From Ganoderma boninense (taxonomy: Eukaryota > Basidiomycota > Agaricomycetes > Polyporales > Polyporaceae), in contig CM035304.1 of the NCBI GenBank assembly GCA_002900995.3, positions 4,728,134 through 4,792,133 of the forward strand: a DNA stretch of 64,000 nt. The letters run 5' to 3'. Below are positions 1 through 11,555 of this stretch, piece after piece. Made by a program: the position numbers and the translations under genes. The notes below the pieces were generated by a model. That model was not told the DNA's origin and did not search any database. It worked only from the letters and a program-made list of their open reading frames with translations. Positions within the stretch are counted from its first letter, which is position 1. Each line of letters begins with the position of its first letter.

Positions 1-3000
1 GCATCGACGACTCGGACGTTTCGGGAGCGCTGCTGGGGCGCAGGCCAGACGTCTCGAACGAGTTGTCAGGCAACTCTGGGATGGCCTGCGATGCCATCGA
101 AGGGGAGGCACGGAGCATGGATGATTCATATGACTCATCCGTCTCTGCACCCCATGCAGACTCGGGAACGGCTGGGCTAGAGGGCGTAGGCGTGAGTGGC
201 TGGGAGATCGTCGACGGGATGGATGGCGTAAGTTGGCTCGAGGGTGTTGGGGTTACCGAGGACTCCGTCGGACTGGTGATTGATGACAGGGTGATTGTAG
301 GCTCTAGCTCCGAAAGCGGGGGAATGGGCGAAGGCCCAGGGATGGAACTCTCTTCTATCGACTCTGTGCTTATCTCGAACGACGAGGGCGTTGGAACCTC
401 AGATTCAGTCGGTTCCGGGGAAGACGGCGTGAGGTCCAACGATGGCTCTGTTGGCGACGTCGGGGTAAGCGTGGTCGGCGACGGGGCACGCTCAGTGGGA
501 GCGCGCTCGGACGGCTCGCTAGGGACGTAAGACGACGGGGGAAGCGGGACGTCCGCAGGCTCCAGCTCCAATTCCCTCGGCATAGGCGATGGCGACGGCA
601 GGAGCTCCATCTCTGGCGAGAACTCGCGAGAGTACACAGGAGCGAGGACAGGCGATGGTGCGGATGAGGGGATCGTCGGGATCTCCGATGGCGTCTTCAA
701 GCTGACTTCGTCGCTGTCCTTAGGCCTCATCGCCGGTGTCTTGTCCTTGCATTTGCAATCCGCAGTCTTGAATTCCGTCGACACGTCGGATGCGCAGACC
801 TCTGCAGTGATGTACTCTGTGGGCGCAGGCGTCGTGCAAACCGGCACGGTCTCGAACTCCGTTTCTACGTCGGACTCGCACTTCTGGGCAGTCTCGTACT
901 CCGTGTCGCACAGCAACGCCGTCTCGTACTCGGATGGGATCGTCGAAAGACTCTTGAACGATGCGGTTGATGGAGACTTGGGCGAAGGCGCAGTATAGTA
1001 GTCCGTCTCGGGCTCTGTCAAGCTCCGCCTGTGGTATGGCTCCTCCACAGTTGATCGCGAGTACGACGATGAAGAGGGCGTTGGCGTGATTGAACGACTG
1101 CGCGACATTGACATTGATGCTGTCGGAGTAGTTCCCGTCCGCGAATAGCTTTCAAGGGTGCTCATCGTGTAGGCTCCCGAGTATGTGTTTCCCCTGTCAG
1201 TGTTCTCCGACGAGGACCCATATGAGATGGTGTTAGAGCGAGATTCCCGAGGTGTCCGACGACGTACGCCTCCAGAACGGGTGAGACCAGAGCGTAACGG
1301 CGACGTGGCGGTTAGGTTGCTTGAGCCCGTATGGGAGTCTCCGAGAAGCGAAGCAGACTCTGTCCCCCGGTACGACAACGTTGACGTGACAATAGCCGTC
1401 CCGGAACCCGAAGCGAGCTCGATAGCCTCGTCAGTGACCAAACCTGACGTACTGCCTACAGTAAGGGTTGCAGTGCCTGTCCCAGTCACAGTCCCAGTCC
1501 CAGTGGTAGTTCTCGTGTCGGTAGTGTCGGTCAGCCTGTGCGTGAAAGACGATGACGAGTAGAAGCTAGATGTCGACGGTGTCTGGGACCGCGCAGCAAA
1601 GAAATGGTCGTCGGACATCGCACTAGACACTTCCGATCCAGAAGAACGACTCTTCCTGTCAGAGCCGCCTCTGGCAGAGGGAGGAGGGGACATGTAGACA
1701 CGCCCTCCGAGTCTTGGGCCACTCGACACTGTGACAGGAGACCCGTCGCTCGAGGACATGCCACCGGCGAGACTCAGGCCGAAGCCGAGACCTGGGCGGC
1801 TCTCGCGCGCACGACGGAGAGCGGACTCGAACTCCTCGTCCAGGTCGGTCATTGAGCTAGTGCGGCGGAGGGAAGAGCTGCGACTCGGGGCGATAACACG
1901 GGGGTCGCCCGGGTACAAGTAACCTTGCGAAGACACCGCCGCGTCGTCTGTAGCACGAGCATGGTGACCGGATGCGAGAGAAGGACGTCGAGAGAGGCTG
2001 CTCGAACCTGAAAGAGACTGGATGTCGGATAGCTCGTCCAGAGGCGGGACGTACACCGTGGATGCGGACCCTGTTCCGGAAGAGTGTGAGCTCGTTGTGC
2101 TGGTCATAGACCTAATGGTACGGATCGAGCCAGTCGGCGAGCGAGTGCTCGAGCGATCTGGGATAGACACCGCACGGTCCAGCACCTCCCTAGAGACCCC
2201 AATTGTTAGAACCGCACTCAATGCCCATAAAAGTGAGAACACGTACCAGATCTCGCTGACCCATCTCACCCTCTCCCGTGCACTCTCTGCACCAAGCCTC
2301 TCGATTCCATCGGCATAAAGCAGCTGGAACGGGCACAGCGTCTCCATCAAGCCCACATCAGCGCCAGATGGCTGGCCTGTACTCCCACTCGACGCCGCTT
2401 GCTCGCTCTGCATCCGCGCGGCCATTGTGCCTATATCATCTTGTGCCGTGGGGTGCAGCGGCGACGGCACCGAGCGAACTTCGATGCAGTTCAACAAATC
2501 AAGTGTGACGATACCTCGCCCACCACCAGGCGCAATCCACGATAACAGCAACATGTGCGGGTATAGGAGCGCCTGGCACCGTTGCCATCGGTAAGGTGGT
2601 GGCGCATGGACATTGAGGTACCACAGCAACCCGATCCTCAGCGGCTGAAAGCGGAAGAATTGTCAGAATTGCTCTTACTAGCATTGTTTGTTCCACGACG
2701 CAACGACAGGGAGAGAGGAGAACGGCGTGGGAAACACAGATTAGATAACGACGACTCACCTCTTGCACGCCACCAGCATTCGCATACTGTCCCAGCTCTT
2801 CGATGTCGAAAGTTGCGGGAAGCATCCCGCTCGTGCTCAGCGTTGGGTCTCCGCTTGTGCTCGCGCCCGCATCGACGGCGCTCTCCGCGCCCTCGATCGG
2901 CATGCCGAGCTCGTCAACCTCGCCCAGCGCATGTTCCCTGAGGCGCGCGGCCCCTCTCTCTGCCCGCCTGCGAAGGCTGAACAAGCCCTCCTCGCCCTGC

Positions 3001-4455
3001 GTAGGGGAAGGCGTCGCCCCCGCCGAACGCGTTGACTTCCCTAGGGAGGGCGTGCGCTCCTTCCACGCTGCAACGATATTCCGAACAGAAGTAAGAGGCG
3101 AGCGGGGCGACGTCTGAGGGCGACGTAGAGACGAAGTGGGAGTGGCAGTCGATGTGAAGCCGGTGAAGGTGTTTGAGTACGACCCAGTGCCAGTCACCGA
3201 ACCAGATGCAGAGCTACCCCCAGACATTGTGGGGGGGTTTGTGTCAATCCCGGAGCGAGGTTGGGTGAATGTGTTGCTGGCAGTTGGCGTGAAGCGTGAC
3301 TCCGAGGTGAGAGGGGTCCCGCGGAAGGTCGGCGAGACCACGGAGGACATGGTTGTGATCGGTCCTGACGACGACACGGATGATCCTCCCCTGCTCTTCG
3401 TCGGGGAAGAAGGACGCGAACTGTATGCGTAGGTCGAGCTCCCATAGCCGTAACTTGTCGAGCCGGCGGTGTACGGGAACGTGGACAACGACTGGCTCAT
3501 GGTGGTTGTGTAGGGGCTGGGAGAACGCGGTCCAGGAGAGCGGGGTGCAGGCGACCGTGGTCCCATGGGTGCAGAGAGGGTACGAGAATGCCCAAAGAGA
3601 CGCGGAGACTCTGTGTCTGCACGTTTTTCTTCGAAGAACGCGATGAGCTCCCCAGCGCGGCGCCCAGGGGCGTTCACAACTCGACCGCTAGCCTGGGGGA
3701 CAGGCGAGCTCGCGCCGCTCGGATCTGTTGCAGACCGGGTGTGAAACGCGGCAGGGGATGCCCTGCCACCTTCGAGGTTGGCGGACCTCCTGTGCTCCGT
3801 TGCGGGAATGTTCGCGTACATGGAGGTCGGCCTGCTACCTCCACTGCCAGACTGGGCAAAAGATGTCGGTCTAGAGCGTTCTTCTGTATGCTCAGAAATA
3901 GTGCTCAGGACCCTGCGTTCGCGGTCGAGAAGGGCGTCCGTCATCGGCCGATATCCTTCGGAGAGATAGCTCGAAGGGGTCACGGACGTAGCTGCACTGT
4001 ACTGACCAGTGAAGCCGGTCTGTGAGGAGTAATCAGACGCACCAACGGACGAGCCGCCGCGGGACCACTCGGTGAGAGCGTCCTCGGTGTTGGCGATCTC
4101 GTCGTCAACCATACTGAGAGTTGCCTCCACTTCGCGGATATCATCCATGGAGTTTTCGTCGGAGTAGCCATCAGAGTATGTGCGCCTTGATGGGGTTGGG
4201 GAGACGGTAATCCTGCGCATCTGGCGTGGGGAAGACGCTTCGCTCTCTGAATCAGGACGAGTGCGTCACACATTCAGCATTCAAATGAGAACCGAGCACC
4301 TTTGAAGAAAAAAGCCGCCACGTACCAGATCGTTCGGAATACGAGAGCCTTGATGATGAGTAGGGGGTTTGTGTCGGGGAGAGGGTAGAGAAGGTCGCGG
4401 TGCCGTAGAGGGGCGACCTTGGCTCCCCGCTTGAGGAACCGGAGTAACTTGTCAT
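1..4455 (-). CDS. Ser/Thr/Pro-rich PH-domain protein (partial, runs off left edge)
   Basis: Four exons are visible on the minus strand: 4326-4455, 2760-4246, 2247-2644 and 2189 to beyond base 1. They are joined by GT-AG introns and keep one frame for about 1,400 codons. The ATG at 4455 opens a low-complexity Ser/Thr-rich N-terminus. The third exon encodes a pleckstrin-homology-like fold: it begins GLLWYLNVHA, continues with ALLYPHMLLLSW and TLDLLNC, and ends in the hallmark C-terminal helix tryptophan (ERVRWVSEIW). PH domains usually bind phosphoinositides or partner proteins at membranes, so a cortical or signalling role is inferred. An apparent membrane helix after the PH domain is only translated intron (2190-2246). 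The tail is disordered and carries a Cys-containing tandem repeat. No stop is seen before base 1. The PH call is fairly secure; the specific function is unknown. Confidence 0.8.
745..934 (-). repeat. Degenerate tandem Cys repeat inside the PH-domain protein
   Basis: In the minus-strand frame of the PH-domain gene, about five units of roughly 10-16 residues recur. Each is built around the pattern (T/S)EYETA-x-x-C: YETALLC, YETAQKC, FETVPVC, YITAEVC, FKTADCKC. This is the only cysteine-rich part of an otherwise Ser/Thr/Pro-rich tail. Its function is not known to me. Confidence 0.65.
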
Positions 4456-6006
4456 ATCTTGAGGGACAGCCTAGAACATGACCAGTCGGTCGAGAGATGT
4501 CTTGCGGTATTGAGGGAGTCGACCTTGGGAGGTTGCTATAGACAAAGGAGGAGGAGGCGTTGGGGGCAGAGACGACAATGGAAAGGGAGGGGGAAAGCTC
4601 TCAGGAACGATACGCGAGAGACGGGCGCTGTCGTGTGCAGTTCGAGTCCGCGTTCAACATCGTGTTTAGGGCAAGCTTACACGCGGTCGCGTATCAGCAT
4701 GTGACCGCGGCGAGTCAATTGGCGCCCATCACAGACAGCGAAGATGCTGACGTACCATTGACCAAGTACTTGAATTTGACTTGGATCTTGACACCAGCAC
4801 TCGTCTTTACGTCAATACCGTCTTCTGGGACTGGGTTTGGGGCGGTGCGAGTGTGCGGCTGCGGCGTGTTGCTGATAGGCATCCTCTACGCCGCGGTCGT
4901 GCCAGACTGGCCGTTGTGAGTTGAGTCGGAGGACCTGCCAGTGGGAGGCGGATTGCGCTTGGCCCCTCACCAATCTGAATAGCTGACCGCAGATCGTGGT
5001 CGAGGGAATACTCAAGCTTCAAGTTGCTGGCAGACGCGTCCTTATATATGTGGAGGGGAGCGAACAGAAGACATGGCAGTTCCCAATATGGGGCGAGAAA
5101 CACCATACCGGGAACATGCCACAGTGTTTCTCATTCTCAGTACGTGAACAATACCAGCGCTGAGCCTGGTTCCAATATTCAGGACGTAACGAGTCCCATC
5201 AGTACCTGAGAACCTTGGGATATATGCCCCTAAATGAAGTCAGGAACAGCATATATCGCCGTAGGCAACGACAAATTCATCGTCAACGAGTGTACATACA
5301 TTGCCCCACAGAAGTGACTCACTAAGCTTTTTGAGAAGCAACTGTGTACGACGGGAAGATGTTTTTGTACAGCGGAGTATACATGTTTTAAGTAGGGCCA
5401 GCCTTGCCAATCGGCGCCGACGACTTCCGAGTCCACTTCAAGTCAATCCCCTTCGACCAATTCATATGCATCCCCGTATACACGGTCGTACAGCCGCCCC
5501 ATTATTCATCAAGACGGTCCACAACACCCAGCGGTTTGTCATCGCGAGTTCAAGCCATTCCAGCCACTGTATGCTGGACAACAACTTCAAGTTATTTGGG
5601 CCGATCGGTGCAACTTGAAGCTTTACTAGTACTGTACTGCCAGTGTTCCGGCTTCATTTGTCGCATAGTCGCAGCACGATCGTGACGAGCAACGAAGTGG
5701 GCATCGCCAATAATTGGAGAGCTGCAAAAATGACGACGTATGGTCCTGGTGGCACCGCTTCAGCGTATAGTGGTCACGGAGGGGGCTATGCACGGGCACT
5801 GCAGGCCACAAACATCCGGCGCTGGAGCCTGCAGCGCTGCCTGCATGGTCCCTGACTTGTTTTTGGCCGCTCGTCCGAGTCCCGGCTTCTGAACAACGTT
5901 TTTCTTTATCTCCACCCCCCCTTCACCATTGCAGCCCGCTCTCTTATCGGGACCGCTTCGTCGCACACAAGCTTCCTCACATTTTTTGTGCACTTCAAGC
6001 TTCAAG
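4456..6006. other. Intergenic, no gene supported
   Basis: About 1.55 kb between the divergently arranged PH-domain gene and the small Cys-rich gene. Short frames here lack codon structure, splice sites or recognisable domains. The motif CTTCAAG/CTTGAAG recurs (for example near 5010, 5590, 5615 and 5995), but I cannot assign it a role. Confidence 0.5.
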
Positions 6007-6375
6007 ATGACCACCCCTGGCACTGACTTCTCAACGAGCTGCTGCGGACTTTGCTGTATGCAATTCTATGTGCCTAATCCGGTGACATCTGACGAAAGCT
6101 GTTTGTAGGCGTTGCATGCACAGGGGCTCTAGACAGCTGGTGCTTCACCAGTACGCTCTCCTCTGCCTGTCTTTTGAACCAGGTTCATGGATAGTTCGAC
6201 AGAATCGTACGGTTCAGGAGGGGGCGGCAGACAAGCCGGCTGCTGTGGCTCCTGCTGCAAATCCTTCGACGAAGACGACTTCCATGCGAAGGACGGCGCT
6301 CGTGCGGAGAGCGTGAGCGAGCAGCCTGCCCCGCACAGTGGCATGTCGGACAAGCCCTCTCCCGCCAGCACATGA
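6007..6375 (+). CDS. Small Cys-rich protein (87 aa, three exons)
   Basis: Exons 6007-6055, 6109-6150 and 6203-6375 splice in frame to 87 codons plus stop, with introns of 53 and 52 nt, both in phase 1. The protein has a Cys-dense first half: an N-terminal CCGLCCVAC, then WCFTK, a Gly-rich linker, and GCCGSCCKSFDEDDF, followed by a polar tail. The close-set Cys pairs could be palmitoylated or bind metal; this is inference. The gene at 9173-10440 has the same motif order, and its second exon is also exactly 42 nt with phase 1 introns on both sides, so the two are related. I recognise similar short proteins as recurrent in basidiomycetes but know no function for them. The gene is too split to be seen as a single open frame. 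Confidence 0.75.
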
Positions 6376-6971
6376 TCCCCTCTGTCACCCCGGAGTTTGG
6401 GTACCTGCAGTCTGTACCAATCGACATTGCGGTTTACGCTTCGCTATCGCCCTCCACCCCATGACAATGCTCTTTACCCGCATAGCCAGATATCTGAGAA
6501 TCTGAGCCTCCTCTCGGATCTTGATCGTCTCTTCACGGACGCATGTATACTCCCCTAACTACAGTCCTGAATACCCTGGAACCATTTCAACATCCTTTGT
6601 TGCTGGTCGATGTTACAGCCAACATGAGCTCAACCAGAGCTATGATTTGTTCCCAAAGCCCCCCTTTCTGTGCATGCAGGCAGCTTCAACAGCGTGCTCC
6701 GCGATGCATACCCCTCAACTCGAACCAGGTTGGGTGCATTCTACTGTCACTTCCCTCCCGTCTCTATGTGGGAAACGACCAAGTATTACAGAAGTAGTTG
6801 CGCCAACGCAATGATCCTCGTGGGTAGTACTTACTGATGTGTCTGCTCTGCTAGAGCACGCTTTATGTATGTAGCGAACGGAGACATCAGGGCGCTTCTG
6901 ACACACCTAGACTTGGTCCGCGTGCGTCGACAGTCCACACTCGAGCTACTTTACCACGCACACCATATGTA
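6376..6971. other. Intergenic, no gene supported
   Basis: About 600 bases between the Cys-rich gene and the next plus-strand gene; presumably 3' and 5' untranslated or promoter sequence. I see no coding signal. Confidence 0.5.
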
Positions 6972-7982
6972 ATGGCATCCTGCGCAACCTCCCTGGCACT
7001 CTCTACAACTCCCAAACGCTTCATACCTCTGCTATGCATCCATAGACATCCCTTTCGAGCCCTCTGGACCCTCAATGCAACAACCTTGCGTGCCGTTCCG
7101 ACGCATGCACCTCATCGCCCTCCACGTCCACCCCGCATGCCAGGACTTCCTGGCATAGCTCCACAACTCTGCAGGAATTTCTCCACATCTCCGCCACGAC
7201 AAAATACCAATACCGCGGCATCGCAGTCCTTCGCGGACCCCGACCGGTCCGACCTGTTCTACCACCTCTTCACGCCGCCGACGTCCCTCTCCTCCGCCCA
7301 TCCCGTATTCGCTCTGTCGTTCCTCCCTGCGCCTCCCCCATCCGTCGTCTCGTCGTCCGTGATAGGATGGCTCCCAGCCAGCGGCGAAGGAGAGGGCGCG
7401 GGGTTGAATGACTTCGTGGAGAACGGTGCGTCCCAAACAGTCTCTCATGACGTCTTGCATGCATGTTCACACTGTCGTGAATCTCGCTGTGCGCTGCCCG
7501 TCTCCCTCCTACACAGACCGGTTCCGCGAAGTGCTGCATGAGGCGATCCAGTCCGCGCTGCGTGATGGCGTGGACGACGTGCAGAAGAACGGCGCGATTC
7601 AGACGCAGGAGGGCTGGATGCACATCCATGGTACGTCCGCTGTATGTCGCACGCCGTATGTGGTACCCGGTTTCTCAGCGTCCCCCTCCCCTATCCGACA
7701 GACAACCGCAACATCCCTGCCCTCGGCCGTATCGGCGACCCAGACGACATCATTGCGTCCGTGCGAGTGGAGAACGGGGAGGTTAGTCTGCTCTCGTCCC
7801 CCATGGCAATACGTCTGCAGCTCATGCATGTCCCCCTTCGTATTTAGATCCTCGCTGAAACGTACCAGCCAATGCCCTCGTATCGCTTATGTACCGCGGA
7901 TGGTGTCCTTCAGCTGACAGAGGGACTAGCGACGAGGCTAGTGGAGGTTCTCAAGGCTCGCGTCCTAGAGGAGCAGAAATGA
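6972..7982 (+). CDS. Conserved hypothetical protein with mitochondrial-like N-terminus (260 aa)
   Basis: Exons 6972-7425, 7517-7630, 7702-7781 and 7848-7982 join through clean GT-AG introns and give 260 codons without interruption. The N-terminus is rich in Arg, Ser, Leu and Ala with no acidic residues for a long stretch, and contains RNFSTSPPRQ, which resembles a mitochondrial presequence and its cleavage region. The body carries GEGAGLNDFVEN, a motif reading GRIGDPDDIIASV, and YRLCTADGVLQLTEGL. It looks like a fungal-specific conserved protein, but I do not recognise a named domain. An internal ATG at 7137 is an alternative start that would shorten the leader by 55 residues. Its role is unknown. 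Confidence 0.8.
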
Positions 7983-9172
7983 GTGTGCCCATGCTCAGCG
8001 ACACACTTACGCAAGTCTAAGTATTCTCAATGGTGAGTAACTCTTCGTTATTCATGCTTTTCAGATGGCTCGGGCATCCTGAAAGGAGACGAAGTGTACA
8101 GGGCGTATGAGCACTGAGAATCCTCGTTCGAGGGGCAAGAGGGGGTTGAACGATGTCGTTGCATCAGACGACGCAAGTGCCGCACGCATGGAGGTACATA
8201 AGAGCCGTCTTCGTTTGGGCGGACAGATGACCCCAAGGGGCAGCCTAATGGAGAATAAATCCGAGGTTGCGTGTCGACCTGGTCACAATGCATACGCAAC
8301 TCGATCGAGTTTCTCTCGCGCTAGCCACCCTTGGTCACCTCGAACGGATCCGACAACGCTGTCTCCAGGCCAGTATGATCCACCTCAAACTACTAGCTGG
8401 GCGTCTGTCTGGCTCTTGGAGTGCTAGAAAGCTATCCGAGAGTGTCTCCAGTTCGTGATGGTAAGTTGAAGTTGTTGACGGTGTTGGACGCATCGGTAGA
8501 TCCTGCGCGGGAGGGATACGTATACATATGCGTGTCTAGGAGGGGAGAGCTATGCACCCTCTCTTCCCCAGAGTCGCAATCTACTGGCCCATAGAGATGC
8601 CAAATTGAATGCGCTGAACCTGCAAGGGACACATTCAAGTACACCGCGTTACTGGCCCCAACTCTAGGGAGAAGTAGCCTTCCATTGGCGAGTCCAGATC
8701 GACAAAATTTGGAGAGTAGCAATATCCTGTTTTGCTAGATACATCATTCACGATCGTTTGCGTATGCAATATACTTATTTTCCACGAAGCAACGCAGAAA
8801 ACCAAGCCATCCTCCTCTGCGCGAGAGCTTCCTTCGTACTAGACGATCACGAAACGACGACTATACATGTCTATATGCGACTTCAAAGCTTCAAGGGCTA
8901 CGCAAAGGGCATCTAAATTGTATGACCTTATGGGTTCCTTCCCGTGAAGTTTTAGATCCCATAAAGGTGTCGTGTCACCCGCACACCTAGTCAAGAGATT
9001 GAAGGCTAGCGATATTCGAAAACGTGGTATGCGAGAGAGCAAGGTGCACTGGTATGTACATGCAATGGATGGGGAGAGATAGTCCTTGAACTTATCGAAA
9101 GCATTATGTCCGCTGTGTAGGCTGCTTCAAGCACAGAGAAAGAGTGAACCAGCTCCTGTAACTCCTCAGGTC
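7983..9172. other. Intergenic, no gene supported
   Basis: About 1.2 kb between convergent genes. Short overlapping frames on both strands lack splice structure or domain motifs. No RNA gene or repeat is recognised. Confidence 0.5.
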
Positions 9173-10440
9173 TCAGGCGGCAGCACCCCCGTCCTCCTTC
9201 AAGTTGCTGTCCCTTGGCGGACTCGATTCTGCCGGCGCACCAGCTTGTGTCGCCGCGGGACCCAATCTTGACACAGGCCCGAGGTCGAACGGCAGCTGTG
9301 ATGGCGCAGAGCTCTGCGTCCGTCCAGGCATGAGGGCCGCAGGGATGGCCCCGCGCTGTCGCACCGGCGCGCCCCCTCCCGCCCCTGCTCCCGCTCCCAT
9401 GTCGCCATGGCTCCACGCAGAGATCCTCCCGAAGCTGCCGTCCCCGCGCACGTTCAGATCCGGCAGCACAAACGCGTCCGCTGACGGCTTAGACTGAGCG
9501 CGCGCATGCGCCTCAGGCGGGCGCTGCAGCTGGAGCATCGCGACGTGGCTTTCGGACTGGTGAGCGCGATGCGAGGTGCCGGTGCCGTTGCCATCGCCGG
9601 TGCCTGCGGAGCGCGCCGCGGCGTTCGTATTCGCGTGCGAGCTCGAGTCCGCGTTGGTACGGGTGGCGTCCATGGACTTGGACTGCTGCGCGATCCAGTC
9701 GCGCGTGCGCGCCTTTGCGTCCTTGCGCGACTCGAGGATCACGCGCTCGCGGTCTCCCTCCGGTGGCCCGGCTCAGCCTGATTCTTGTCTCGATCCTGAT
9801 CCTGGTTGGGGTCCTCCGAGCGCGAGGGCGGCCGGCGCGCGTCCATCGACGGCCGCGGACGCGGTTGGCTTGTAACGCGGCCCTCCGGGTCGCGCTCTAC
9901 CTCCCCCGACGGCCGTGTGCGCCTGTTCATGGACTGGAGCTCGACGACGTGTGTTTCGTTCCCGTTCCCGTTCCCGTTCCCGTTGTTGTCGTAGGGCTTG
10001 GGGCCGGTGCCGGGTGCGTAGAGCTCCTCGACGGTGCGCTCGAAGTCGTCGTCGGACATGGCGCGCTTGCAGGAGCAGCACATGCCCGACTGGGAGCGGA
10101 CGCGGTAGTTGGTGTCGCCGCCGGGGGCCTCTGTGCGCGCGCGTCAGCGAGCGCCCCATGAGATGGGAGTGACCGGGGGTCGACGGCGATTAATCGGGGA
10201 TGGAATGGACTCCAGTCTTGTGCGCAGACTCCAGAGGGAGGAGGTGGTGAGAGCGAGAGACGTACTGAAGAAACACCACAGGTTATTGCTCTGCGAACAT
10301 GCGAGGCCTAGGCGCGGATGGAAACAGAAGTGCGTTGTCAGTAATCCGCTCACGAGAGCGCGAAACGTCTGACGCGACTCACAGCAGCAGCCACAGGTCG
10401 CGAAGAGCAACACTCCCATGCAGTCGTCGAATAAAGACAT
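9173..10440 (-). CDS. Cys-rich N-terminal protein with long disordered tail
   Basis: Exon 1 is 10383-10440, exon 2 is 10266-10307 (exactly 42 nt), and exon 3 starts at 10130. The N-terminal half reads as the same family as the gene at 6007: CGCCCLACSQ, LWCFFK, then GMCCSCKRAMSDDDF. Here it is extended by about 280 residues of low-complexity sequence, with Asn-Gly repeats from a hexanucleotide repeat, Asp/Gln-rich stretches and a Gly/Ala-rich end. The reading frame changes between about 9745 and 9830: upstream the frame runs to a TGA near 9740, while the downstream frame (VILESRKDAKAR) is clearly coding-like and ends at 9173. A poorly marked intron or a one-base indel could explain this; I could not choose. 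The function is unknown. Confidence 0.65.
9957..9984. repeat. CCCGTT hexanucleotide microsatellite
   Basis: Four to five tandem copies of a six-base unit lie inside the minus-strand Cys-rich gene and encode an Asn-Gly run. The length is prone to change, so the number of repeats in the protein may vary between strains. Confidence 0.8.
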
Positions 10441-11555
10441 CTTCTAGTGGTCCTGGATGTGTAGTATGTGGATCGAGCAGTTGGTCGACGGCCGCTGCGT
10501 CGAAAGCCGAATAGAGAGCGACAGTAAGTAGTACTGTTCTAGTGGCGGTCGGAAGGCGTCACAGTCAATGCGAGCGAGGACGTAAAGAGATATATAGATG
10601 CGGTGTCACAGAGCTAAAGAAGGAGGGACAAGGATGAGGGAAAGAACAAGAAAGAGGCCGTCTGCCGAGAGATGGAGGGCAATTAGGTATAGAAGCCTCG
10701 TGGATCGTCGCCTCCGTGGGAGGCGTCAGTGAGAATGCGAGTTTTCTGCGGGCACTGCACGCCGTCGAACCCAAACCAGCACCGAGACCTAGACCAACGT
10801 GAAGGCGAAAGAGAGTGTGTCGAAGACGCTCGGGAGCATTTTCACTCTTAAGAAGTCCTTCACGAAGCCGGCACGCCAACAATGTTCTTCGCCCGTGTCT
10901 GGCGGCCGTCTATACAGTATCAAAAGATGTGACCCAAGGTACCGGTGCCGACGGCGAGTCAGTTACGTCTTCAAGTCCTCGCGGCGGTGCTGTGTCATTA
11001 AATTCGGTTCAGGAACTGCCTTGCAGGGCGTTTTCTCATGAAGGCAGTGCGTACGCCGCTCACGATGGCCAGTAACCGTAGGGAGACATGGCAACCCTGC
11101 GACGATATCCGAATGCCTCAAAGAACAGGTGAAACGCAGGTTGCGCCGCTGAAGTCTTGATGACGCGTCAGCCGTCCATATTCTTGAGCTCAAAACAAGT
11201 CAAGTGGTGGACAACACAACTCCCGTTCGAGTCAGCAGAATCAGTTTAGGTATCGGCGACTCATGTGTCTCCAAGCGTCTTGAGGCAGGTAGCCGTGCGT
11301 TTGTGCGAACATAAGCTATGTACCTTATCACGATACATGAGCATACGCTGCGGAAGGGACGGGCTGAGAGTGGCCTCCCCGGAAAGTAAGAGACGTGTGG
11401 GCGATGTCATGATTTTCCTATACACCACAGTAGTCAGTTCTATTCATTCCAGCGTCGATTTGAGAAACGGTCTCACAAGGTTTGATGATCATCTACAGGA
11501 GCTAAGAACAAAGCACCCCTCCGTGCTGAGTGTCGTGTGCGAGGGATAGAGAACA
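10441..11555. other. Intergenic, no gene supported
   Basis: About 1.1 kb between the start of the Cys-rich gene and the stop of the tubulin cofactor gene, both on the minus strand. No coding frame here has supporting splice sites or motifs. Confidence 0.45.

Noticed and set aside
63..530. Plus-strand open frame rich in Ser, Asp and Gly
   Set aside because: It is the antisense shadow of the Ser/Pro-rich minus-strand PH-domain gene, whose frame continues with splice support.
2190..2246. Apparent transmembrane helix just after the PH domain
   Set aside because: The hydrophobic residues come from translating a 57-nt intron with GTACGT donor, CTAAC branch site and CTAG end.
4635..4660. GTTCGAGTCC resembling a tRNA B box
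   Set aside because: No matching A box or cloverleaf stems around it.
4560..4919. Plus-strand frame upstream of the PH-domain gene
   Set aside because: No domain, no splice structure, and it overlaps the promoter of the minus-strand gene.
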